Source of the DNA: Dehalococcoidia bacterium UBA1123
Lineage (GTDB): Bacteria > Chloroflexota > Dehalococcoidia > Lucifugimonadales > UBA1123
Reading direction: 5' to 3'
Assembly (NCBI GenBank): GCA_002313895.1
Contig: DCAW01000026.1
Location: 1 to 7,446 of the forward strand
DNA length: 7,446 nt
Under the pieces are notes generated by a model. The model did no database searches. It had not been told where the DNA came from and was given only the letters and a program-made list of their open reading frames with translations. The translations under genes and the position numbers were made by a program. Positions 1 through 5,148 of this stretch are shown in pieces. The number at the start of each line of letters is the position of its first letter. Within the stretch, counting starts at the first letter, position 1.

Positions 1-527
1 ACCTCGGCTACTGGCTCTTCAGCCACAGGCTCGAGTTCCTCTGCATCCTCTTCGGCCTCGGCGACAGGAGTTTCGGCGTCTGGGGCGGCTTCTGCCTGCG
101 CTTCGGCGGCTTCAGCTCGCTCGCGGGCTTCTTCGGCTTCTCTGGCATCTCTCTCGGCTCGCGCTTCCGCTTCGGCCTTTCGTCGGGCTTCAAGAGCGGT
201 TTTGGCTTCGAGGGCGGCCAGCGCGTCTTTGTCCATCCTCATCACCAGATAACGGAGGACATCCTGCGCGGCGTTCAGCGTCTGGTTAAGCTCCAGGACT
301 CCGTCAGACTCGAGCCTGAAGCGAGCGAGGAAGTAGTTGCCTTCCACAAATCGTTTGATGGGATATGCCAGACGTCGCACGCCCCAGTTTTCCTCGTGGG
401 TGATCTCGCCACCTTGCTGGGTGATGATCTCTGTTATTCGGTTGACCGTGGACTTGGCCTCGTCTTCTGTGGACTCCGGGCTGAGCACCATCACGACCTC
501 GTAGTCGCGTGTTCGTTGAGACGTCAA
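1..527 (-). CDS. rpsF: 30S ribosomal protein S6 (partial, C-terminus off window)
   Basis: Ribosomal protein S6 binds S18 and the central domain of 16S rRNA in the small subunit. The minus-strand frame from 527 reads without a stop to the left edge, giving 175 complete codons. The S6 fold covers about residues 7-103: the first strand RDYEVVMVLSPE (7-18), then GGEITHEENWGVRRLAYPIKR and EGNYFLARF, and the helix around LNAAQDVLRYLVMR. The start is TTG at 527-525, placed 6 nt after an AGGAG ribosome site (534-538); no ATG is available before the conserved first strand. From about residue 104 the chain becomes a highly charged Ala/Glu/Arg tail of at least 70 residues. S6 cores are usually 95-110 aa, so this is a strongly extended form. 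The long tail is seen directly; a role for it is unknown. Other small ribosomal or ssDNA-binding genes (ssb, rpsR) commonly follow rpsF, but that region lies outside the window. Confidence 0.93.
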   Translation of the reverse strand, partial: MTSQRTRDYEVVMVLSPESTEDEAKSTVNRITEIITQQGGEITHEENWGVRRLAYPIKRFVEGNYFLARFRLESDGVLELNQTLNAAQDVLRYLVMRMDKDALAALEAKTALEARRKAEAEARAERDAREAEEARERAEAAEAQAEAAPDAETPVAEAEEDAEELEPVAEEPVAE

Positions 528-573
528 ACCTATCTCCTACATACACAATAGAGGGCAAAACAACAGAAACATC

Positions 574-598
574 CATGCGCGCTGCCTCCGACGCCATG
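574..598 (-). promoter_or_regulatory. Leader hairpin in rpsF 5' untranslated region
   Basis: In the RNA read from the minus strand, CATG+GCG pairs with CGC+CATG across one bulged base, giving a 7-bp stem around a 10-nt loop. It sits between the predicted transcription start (about 632) and the TTG start. Known S6:S18 autoregulatory leaders carry a CCG element in a bulge. This loop (582-591) shows no CCG on the RNA strand, so assigning it to that motif is not supported. It may be a general leader structure or chance. Confidence 0.3.
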
Positions 599-638
599 AA
601 TGAAGGATATGACTACACGTCAAATCATTATCCGAGGA

Positions 639-668
639 ATTATAGCACGACGAATCCGCACCCTACAA
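639..668 (-). promoter_or_regulatory. Promoter for rpsF (extended -10)
   Basis: On the minus strand there is a perfect TATAAT (-10, 644-639) preceded by TGC, which makes an extended -10. Eighteen bases upstream lies TTGTAG (668-663), a weak -35. Transcription would start near 632, giving a leader of about 105 nt before the TTG start. A strong -10 with a poor -35 is typical of extended -10 promoters. Confidence 0.65.
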
Positions 669-785
669 CGCAATTCTCAGCCACGCGAATCGCGCCGGAG
701 AAGGTTTGCGCGAGAGTCACGAGTTACTAACGGGCCAGCGCTGTCTCTCAGGACGCCGCGACTTCCAGTAAACAGGCGGTTTGTG

Positions 786-798
786 GTGTAACATACAC
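786..798. promoter_or_regulatory. Inverted repeat, candidate operator upstream of FAD oxidoreductase
   Basis: Perfect dyad GTGTA-ACA-TACAC, 5+3+5 bases, ending 40 nt before the ATG at 839 and overlapping a poor -10-like TAACAT (790-795). Its size and position are compatible with a dimeric repressor or activator site, but no regulator gene is nearby and no family can be named. Confidence 0.3.
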
Positions 799-838
799 AA
801 TCGAAATAGCAATGAAAACACATAGCGCAGGGGGCATC

Positions 839-1999
839 ATGGCGACGGCAGACGCGGTAATCATAGGCGGCGGAGTTATGGGTTGTGGGATGCTTTACAA
901 CCTGGCAACTCGCGGCGTAACCAACACCGTTCTTTTAGAGAAAGACGTGCTGGCATCGGGTTCCACCAGCAAGTCCCAGGCCATTCTCAGGATGCACTAC
1001 TCTAACGAGGTCACCACCGACCTGGCGTGGAAGAGTCTGGAGCTGTTCAAAAACTTCGAGGACATGACCGGAATGCCGTCGGGCTACACTCAGACAGGCT
1101 ACTTTCTGATCGTGGACCAGGAGAACCGGGCCGCCCTTCGAGAGAACGTCGCAATGCAGAAGCGAATCGGCGTGGACACCGACATCGTCACTGTGGAAGA
1201 CGTTCGTGACATCGCACCGATGCTGGCAACTGCCGACAACGAAGCCTACGCCTACGAACCTCAGTCTGGTTACGCTGACCCTTACTCCGTCACCACCGGA
1301 TATGCCAACGCCGCGCGAGAGTTGGGAGCGCAGGTGCGCTCTGGAACTCCGGTGACAGGCATCGACATTGATGGCGACCGCGTTCGGGCGGTGCTGACCG
1401 CCGATGAGCGCATCGAGACCGACATCGCGGTCATCGCCGCGGGGCCGTGGTCTGGGCCGCTGCTGAAATCTGTAGGCGTTGACCTCCATCTCCAGCCTGT
1501 CAGGCATCAGGTCGTCATGCTTCGCCGCCCTCAAGACATAGTACCCGACCACCCCATCATCGGAGACGTGGTGAACGACCTTTCCGCCCGTCCCGACACC
1601 GGAAACCTGACGCTGGTAGGCGTCGGCGAGGAGGACCACTCCGATCCTGACACCTACAACCAGGGCGTGGACATGCCGATGGTCGAGAAGACATTCGACG
1701 CTCTGGTAAACCGTATGCCCGGGATGTCTCAAGCGCTCTTCAGAGGTGGCTGGTCGGGCTTGTTCACGACAACCCCAGACTGGCATCCGGTGCTAGACAG
1801 AATTGACGGCATCGACGGCCTGTACTGCGCGGTCGGATTCAGTGGCCACGGATTCAAGCTGTCACCGATGATAACGCAGGCAATGGCGGAGATGATTACG
1901 GGAGAACCGACCAGCGTGGACATATCCATGCTGGACCTGAAACGCTTCGAAGAAGGCCGGCTGATGAAATCCCGTTACAGCATGCAGGTTTTGGCCTAG
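839..1999 (+). CDS. FAD-dependent oxidoreductase, DAO / sarcosine oxidase beta-like family
   Basis: A flavoenzyme of the D-amino-acid-oxidase fold (DadA, glycine oxidase, sarcosine oxidase beta), expected to oxidise an amine or N-methyl amino acid to an imine in the cytoplasm. The N-terminus has the dinucleotide motif G10-G-G12-V-M-G15, with E34 placed to hold the FAD ribose. The GSTSKSQAILRMHYSN stretch (about 41-56) and the C-terminal GFSGHGFKLSP motif (333-343, H337) are typical of the sarcosine oxidase beta group. The length, 386 aa, is normal for a single-subunit member. The frame can begin at ATG 812, but AGGGGG at 829-834 lies 4 nt before ATG 839, and the Rossmann strand begins right after it, so 839 is preferred. 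It is convergent with a RidA-like gene, with stop codons one base apart. No alpha, gamma or delta subunits of a heterotetrameric sarcosine oxidase are present, and the substrate cannot be assigned. Confidence 0.88.
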   Translation: MATADAVIIGGGVMGCGMLYNLATRGVTNTVLLEKDVLASGSTSKSQAILRMHYSNEVTTDLAWKSLELFKNFEDMTGMPSGYTQTGYFLIVDQENRAALRENVAMQKRIGVDTDIVTVEDVRDIAPMLATADNEAYAYEPQSGYADPYSVTTGYANAARELGAQVRSGTPVTGIDIDGDRVRAVLTADERIETDIAVIAAGPWSGPLLKSVGVDLHLQPVRHQVVMLRRPQDIVPDHPIIGDVVNDLSARPDTGNLTLVGVGEEDHSDPDTYNQGVDMPMVEKTFDALVNRMPGMSQALFRGGWSGLFTTTPDWHPVLDRIDGIDGLYCAVGFSGHGFKLSPMITQAMAEMITGEPTSVDISMLDLKRFEEGRLMKSRYSMQVLA

Positions 2000-2000
2000 T

Positions 2001-2468
2001 TCAGTCCTCCACCTCGACAATCACCTCGATCTCCACGGGGATGTCGTTGGGGAGTCCGGCCATCCCAACTGCCGAGCGGGCGTGACGTCCGGCCTCTCCA
2101 AAGACCTCGGCGAACAGGTCTGAGCATCCGTTGATTACCGCAGGCTGCTGGTTGAAACCCGGCGCGGAGTTGACCATACCCATTACCTTAACGACCTGCT
2201 TCACCTTGTCCAGATCGCCCAGATGCCCTTTCATGCGCGCTATGATGCTGATGCCGGTGCTCCGGGCGGCCTCGTTCCCTTCTTCCATTGTGTAGTCGGC
2301 GCCGACCTTGCCTGCCCATGCCGAACCGTCGTCCCGCAAGCCCGGGCCGAGACCTGACAGATACAGCAGGTTTCCGGTCCTGACGGCAGGAACGTAACTG
2401 CCTATCGGGGAAGGAGCCGGCGGCAAGGTGATACCCAACTGTTCTAGCTTTTCATCAATTCTGGACAT
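2001..2468 (-). CDS. RidA/YjgF/YER057c family protein (probable imine/enamine deaminase)
   Basis: RidA-family trimers hydrolyse reactive enamines and imines formed by PLP enzymes and amino-acid oxidases. The 155-aa protein shows family landmarks: GNLLYLSG (32-39), the helix NEAARSTGISIIARMKGHLGDLDKV, and the terminal signature HARSAVGMAGLPNDIPVEIEVIVEV. R131 and E146 align with E. coli RidA Arg105 and Glu120, supporting an intact active site. The subfamily with SAVGMAxLP is longer than classic RidA (about 128 aa), as here. The start is ATG 2468-2466 because GGAGG lies 5 nt upstream; an in-frame ATG at 2480 has no ribosome site. The gene ends one base from the FAD oxidoreductase stop codon on the other strand. 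A weak TAGAAT -10-like box lies at 2523-2528 on the minus strand. The family call is firm; the substrate is inferred. Confidence 0.9.
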   Translation of the reverse strand: MSRIDEKLEQLGITLPPAPSPIGSYVPAVRTGNLLYLSGLGPGLRDDGSAWAGKVGADYTMEEGNEAARSTGISIIARMKGHLGDLDKVKQVVKVMGMVNSAPGFNQQPAVINGCSDLFAEVFGEAGRHARSAVGMAGLPNDIPVEIEVIVEVED

Positions 2469-2545
2469 CTGCGCCTCCATTGCATTAATTTTGTCGTCCT
2501 TGGGCCTTCCGAGCCGACCCGCATTCTAATTCATACGACGGCATT

Positions 2546-2572
2546 TTGACACAGTCCGATTCCTGGTATCAT
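2546..2572 (+). promoter_or_regulatory. Promoter for the VOC gene pair
   Basis: Perfect -35 TTGACA (2546-2551), a 15-bp spacer, then TATCAT (2567-2572) preceded by TGG, an extended -10. The spacer is shorter than the optimum of 17, which the extended -10 may offset. Transcription would start near 2579, giving a short leader of about 28 nt. The -10 box overlaps an in-frame ATG at 2571, which therefore cannot be the translation start. Confidence 0.6.
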
Positions 2573-2606
2573 GTCCCCAGATTCCAACCCGACCTCCGGA
2601 GGAAGC

Positions 2607-3005
2607 ATGATCAGCACGAACGACGCCATCCGACTCAAGGCCGTCAACCATGTAACCTACAACTGCACAGACAAGGATCGCGCCTTGCGCTTCTGGGAGG
2701 ATGTGCTGGGCATCAAGCAGATACCCAAACAGGTCAACGTTGAACACCTCTACTGGCTGCAAATTCCCAGCGGCACGATGGTCCATCTGATCGAACATGC
2801 GGACGGGGCGTCGGCGCCCTCCCATCACGCCGCCTTTGAAGTGGACGACATTGAAGCGGCCCAAAAGCATCTCCGAGAGGACAAGGGAATCGAGACCACG
2901 GACATCAGCACCCGCAACGACGGGCAGAGGGCATTCTACCTCAACGACACCGAGGGCAACCGCATAGAAATCTGCACCAAGTCTGGCTTCGGTGTGCTGG
3001 TGTAA
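2607..3005 (+). CDS. VOC (glyoxalase/bleomycin-resistance/dioxygenase) family protein, copy 1
   Basis: A small vicinal-oxygen-chelate metalloprotein, 132 aa, with two beta-alpha-beta-beta-beta modules. Module 1 starts at VNHVTYN (H15) and contains RFWEDVLGI and GTMVHL (H60). Module 2 starts at HHAAFEVDD (H74) and ends at GNRIEIC (E121). H15, H60, H74 and E121 occupy the usual metal-ligand positions, so a divalent metal is likely bound. The start is ATG 2607, with GGAGGA at 2598-2603 just before it. The frame also holds an upstream ATG at 2571, but that lies in the promoter -10. The next gene is a close paralogue sharing the N-terminal region, the FWEDVLGIKQIP stretch and the C-terminal IEICTKSGFG. 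VOC proteins include lyases, dioxygenases, epimerases and drug-binding proteins; nothing here picks one. The family is confident, the function unknown. Confidence 0.88.
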   Translation: MISTNDAIRLKAVNHVTYNCTDKDRALRFWEDVLGIKQIPKQVNVEHLYWLQIPSGTMVHLIEHADGASAPSHHAAFEVDDIEAAQKHLREDKGIETTDISTRNDGQRAFYLNDTEGNRIEICTKSGFGVLV

Positions 3006-3016
3006 GGCCGGCTCAG

Positions 3017-3029
3017 AGGAAAGTTTCCT
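3017..3029. promoter_or_regulatory. Perfect palindrome upstream of second VOC gene
   Basis: AGGAAA-G-TTTCCT is a 6+1+6 dyad, directly followed by TTCGAA and then a TATAAA (3038-3043) that could serve as a -10. No matching -35 was found. It might be an operator for a secondary promoter serving only the second VOC gene, or an mRNA processing or pausing structure. As RNA it forms only a short stem. Confidence 0.25.
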
Positions 3030-3070
3030 TCGAAACCTATAAAAATGATCATCTTGCAACTGGAGGAATC

Positions 3071-3466
3071 ATGACCAGCACAAACGGCGCCACCCGATTA
3101 ACGGGCGTTAATCACGTGACCTACAACGTCAAAGACAAGGATAAGGCCCTGCTCTTTTGGGAGGATGTTCTGGGCATCAAGCAGATTCCCAGCCAGGTGC
3201 AATCCGACCGCATCATCTGGCTTCAACTTCCAGACGGAACAATGGTACATTTGGTCCAAAATGAAGCTGGGCCATCGGTCCCAAACCACCACGCGGCGTT
3301 CGAAGTGGAAGACATCTCGGGATACCGGGAACACATCGTGAGCAACGACGTGGAAGCGTCAGAGATCACAACGCGCAAGGACGGCCAGCAGGAGTTCAAA
3401 TTCTACGATCCGGAAGGAAACCAGATCGAAATTTGCACCAAGTCCGGGTTCGGAATCCTGGTGTAG
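3071..3466 (+). CDS. VOC (glyoxalase/bleomycin-resistance/dioxygenase) family protein, copy 2
   Basis: A 131-aa paralogue of the preceding gene; by hand alignment about 80 of 131 positions are identical with a single one-residue gap. The same two-module layout is seen: VNHVTYN (H15), FWEDVLGI, GTMVHL (H60), HHAAFEVED (H74) and GNQIEIC (E120), so the metal site is conserved. ATG 3071 follows GGAGGA by 3 nt, the same ribosome-site arrangement as copy 1, suggesting the duplication included the translation signals. Divergence is concentrated between residues 41-50 and 83-98, loops that often shape the VOC substrate pocket, so the copies may differ in specificity or act as a heterodimer (inference). 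It is likely co-transcribed with copy 1 across a 65-nt gap, with a possible extra -10 at 3038-3043. The biochemical role cannot be named. Confidence 0.88.
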   Translation: MTSTNGATRLTGVNHVTYNVKDKDKALLFWEDVLGIKQIPSQVQSDRIIWLQLPDGTMVHLVQNEAGPSVPNHHAAFEVEDISGYREHIVSNDVEASEITTRKDGQQEFKFYDPEGNQIEICTKSGFGILV

Positions 3467-3481
3467 GCTGCTCAGAAACCT

Positions 3482-3496
3482 ATGGTCGGCGGCCAT
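3482..3496. terminator. Small hairpin between convergent genes
   Basis: ATGGTC/GGCCAT forms a 6-bp stem (one G-T pair) with a GGC loop, in the 38-nt gap between the second VOC gene and the convergent TY-Chap-like gene. There is no T tract on either side, so it is not a standard intrinsic terminator. It may only mark the end of both transcripts. Confidence 0.2.
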
Positions 3497-3504
3497 TCTC
3501 CCGA

Positions 3505-3927
3505 TCAGTCATCCAATCGCAACTCCGGCGGCGACTCCTCAATGTGCAAGTCGATATCCACCTCCGAATCCGATGGACACAAATAGATCGTGGCGAACAC
3601 CTGAAGCGTCATCCTGCCAATGTCGGTCAGGACCGCAGAGTCAGAAACATTGAAATCGCAACTGTAGTTGGGCGTCTCGACGGTCTCCACAAAGCCCAAA
3701 AGCGTCAGCGCCGTAATCTGCTCAGGCTCCAGTTTCTGACCTTCCGGCAGGAACTCATTTGAGACCGCCTCGCAGTACAGCCGCCGCTGTTGCAGGTCTC
3801 CAATTGACAAAAATTGAAAATAGACCTCATCGATCGCGACGATCAGGTAACTGCCGTCTGTGCCCTCGGATATCAGATTGTCCAAAGCGCGGGCTATAAC
3901 CGCCGCCGTGTGTTCTTGTTGCTGCAC
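3505..3927 (-). CDS. TY-Chap-like (type III secretion chaperone-like fold) small protein
   Basis: A 140-aa acidic cytoplasmic protein without signal peptide or membrane segment. The central region resembles TY-Chap / T3SS-chaperone-like domains of Actinobacteria and other non-T3SS bacteria: a YFQF strand (36-39), the EAVSNEFLP segment (53-61), LEPEQ (66-70), LGF (77-79), then a NYSCDF turn and a C-terminal helix (98-115). These proteins are thought to be binding or chaperone-like modules; the partner here is unknown, and the assignment rests on remembered family patterns. The start is GTG 3927-3925, with AGGAG (3936-3940) 8 nt upstream. It has its own well-formed promoter (4010-4038) and is divergent from the RNase HI-MoaC gene. 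No secretion-system genes are in view. The alternative is a conserved hypothetical of unrelated fold. Confidence 0.72.
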   Translation of the reverse strand: MQQQEHTAAVIARALDNLISEGTDGSYLIVAIDEVYFQFLSIGDLQQRRLYCEAVSNEFLPEGQKLEPEQITALTLLGFVETVETPNYSCDFNVSDSAVLTDIGRMTLQVFATIYLCPSDSEVDIDLHIEESPPELRLDD

Positions 3928-4009
3928 TCAAGGCGCTCCTGATCTGGTAATTGATTTATTTGGCGCTGGGCTGGGCATCCGGAAATCTGCGAAGAGCAGT
4001 TGACGCAAC

Positions 4010-4038
4010 ATTTTAAGGAAAGGGCGTTATACGGTCAA
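4010..4038 (-). promoter_or_regulatory. Promoter for TY-Chap-like gene
   Basis: Reading the minus strand: TTGACC (-35, 4038-4033), exactly 17 bp, then TAAAAT (-10, 4015-4010). Each hexamer matches consensus at five of six bases and the spacing is optimal. Transcription would start near 4003, leaving a leader of about 75 nt before the GTG start. Confidence 0.6.
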
Positions 4039-4045
4039 TCAAACT

Positions 4046-4074
4046 CTGCAATTCGGCGCGGTTTCGGATACAAT
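4046..4074 (+). promoter_or_regulatory. Promoter for RNase HI-MoaC operon
   Basis: TACAAT (4069-4074) matches the -10 consensus at five of six bases; CTGCAA (4046-4051), a weak -35, lies 17 bp upstream. The start would fall near 4082, about 20 nt before the TTG start codon, so the leader is very short. The -35 of the divergent promoter lies only 8 bp away, making the two promoters back to back. Confidence 0.45.
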
Positions 4075-4101
4075 ATTTTTCATTCCACAGGCGGTATTTA
4101 A

Positions 4102-5118
4102 TTGACAAATTCACAGCGCATTACGATATACACCGACGGTTCAGCCATCGGAAATCCGGGGCCGGGAGGCTACGGCGCTGTCATGATTCAGGGCAAACGA
4201 CACAATGAACTCAGCGCAGGATTCCGCCGCACGACCAACAATCGCATGGAAATGCTGGCGGTAATCGAGAGCCTCAAAGCGTTGAAAGACCGGCGAGAAA
4301 TTACGCTGTACAGTGATTCCAAATACGTTGTGGACGCAATTAACAAAGGCTGGGCCAGAAAGTGGCGAGCCAACGACTGGATGCGGAATAGGAAAGAAAG
4401 CGCCTTGAATCCCGACCTGTGGGATCAGATGCTGGATCAACTCGACCGCCACGACGTCGACATTCAGTGGGTCAAGGGTCACGCAGGAAACGATGGCAAC
4501 GAGCGGGCCGACAAACTGGCGGTTCAGGCTGGCAGGGGTCAGAACCTCGCCATCGACCACGGCTACGAGACTCCAAACCACATCCCGCAACCCTCGCTAT
4601 TGGACGCTCCTGAACCCGAATCCCCGCCCGTGGTTGAGCCAGTCATCAAGCTGACCCACGTAGATGAGTCCGGCAAAGCCCAGATGGTGGACGTCGGAGG
4701 CAAGCCCGACACAGACAGAGAGGCCATCGCCAGAGGCCGGGTGCTGATGCGACCCGAAACTCTGGCCCTCATCGAGTCCAACGGTTTTGAGAAGGGCGAC
4801 GTGTTGGGTGTTGCCCGAATCGCAGGCATCATGGGCGCTAAGAACACGTCACAGCTTATCCCTCTGTGCCACCCTCTGCCGTTAAACAAGATCGGCGTGG
4901 ACTTCGAGTTCGATAAAGAGGCTAGCGCTGTGAACATCATCGCCACAGTCCGCACCAACGGCAAGACGGGCGTTGAGATGGAAGCGCTTACCGCTGTGAC
5001 TGTGTCAGCCCTGACGATCTACGATATGTGCAAGGCCGTTGACCGGGCCATGCAGATCGACTCTGTCCGGTTGGCCCGAAAGACCGGCGGCAAGAGCGGC
5101 GATATTATCCTCGAGTGA
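4102..5118 (+). CDS. RNase HI - MoaC fusion protein (ribonuclease HI / cyclic pyranopterin monophosphate synthase)
   Basis: One 338-codon frame carries two complete enzymes. Residues 5-145 are RNase HI, which cuts RNA in RNA:DNA hybrids: catalytic D12 (YTDGS), E50 (NNRMEM), D72 (YSDSKYV) and D137 (GNERAD), with H127 in KGHAG. A Pro-rich linker (about 156-182) leads to MoaC (184-338), which with MoaA makes cyclic pyranopterin monophosphate for molybdenum cofactor. K231 (KGDV), C256-H257 (LCHPL), E292/E294 (GVEMEA), D308 and K311 (YDMCKAV) match E. coli K51, C76-H77, E112/E114, D128 and K131. MoaC aligns from its fourth residue to its end, so neither part is truncated. The TTG start directly follows an in-frame TAA and lies 7 nt after AGGCGG (4089-4094). 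No ribosome site or convincing start lies within the linker. A PLP-enzyme gene follows 30 nt downstream. No other moa gene is in the window. Both domains are certain; their functional link is not. Confidence 0.92.
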   Translation: MTNSQRITIYTDGSAIGNPGPGGYGAVMIQGKRHNELSAGFRRTTNNRMEMLAVIESLKALKDRREITLYSDSKYVVDAINKGWARKWRANDWMRNRKESALNPDLWDQMLDQLDRHDVDIQWVKGHAGNDGNERADKLAVQAGRGQNLAIDHGYETPNHIPQPSLLDAPEPESPPVVEPVIKLTHVDESGKAQMVDVGGKPDTDREAIARGRVLMRPETLALIESNGFEKGDVLGVARIAGIMGAKNTSQLIPLCHPLPLNKIGVDFEFDKEASAVNIIATVRTNGKTGVEMEALTAVTVSALTIYDMCKAVDRAMQIDSVRLARKTGGKSGDIILE

Positions 5119-5148
5119 TTTTTCAAGCATCTGAGGTCTGGTAACTGA

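Larger units (their letters stand above)
528..838. other. Divergent intergenic region between rpsF and the FAD oxidoreductase
   Basis: This 311-base region separates two divergently read genes. It holds the rpsF promoter and leader hairpin, an 11-base direct repeat ACATACACAAT (539-549 and 791-801) near each gene start, and a GTGTA-ACA-TACAC dyad at 786-798. Short open frames here have no ribosome site or recognisable protein content and look like shadows. No convincing -35/-10 pair for the rightward gene was found. Confidence 0.6.

Noticed and set aside
304..597. 97-codon minus frame over rpsF start and leader
   Set aside because: Overlaps the S6 coding frame in another register; the S6 translation is unambiguous and this one has no motifs.
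574..598. Conserved S6:S18 autoregulatory leader motif upstream of rpsF
   Set aside because: A hairpin exists, but the RNA-strand loop lacks the CCG element that defines that motif.
935..1786. 283-codon open frame on the minus strand
   Set aside because: It lies entirely antisense to the clear FAD oxidoreductase, lacks any family motif, and its composition reflects the GC-rich third positions of the real gene.
3015..3045. Full independent promoter for VOC copy 2
   Set aside because: Only a TATAAA -10-like box is present; no -35 at an acceptable distance.
2526..3059. 177-codon minus-strand frame across VOC copy 1
   Set aside because: Antisense shadow of a well-supported gene with ribosome site and promoter on the plus strand; no protein pattern.
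4000..4032. Second rightward promoter, TTGACG (4000-4005) with TTATAC (4027-4032)
   Set aside because: Spacer of about 21 bp is too long; the CTGCAA/TACAAT pair nearer the gene fits better.
4560..4660. Possible frameshift or missed stop making the RNase HI-MoaC fusion an artefact
   Set aside because: The codons read straight through the linker with no stop, no homopolymer run at the join, and no ribosome site for a separate moaC; both domains are complete. Still worth read-level confirmation.
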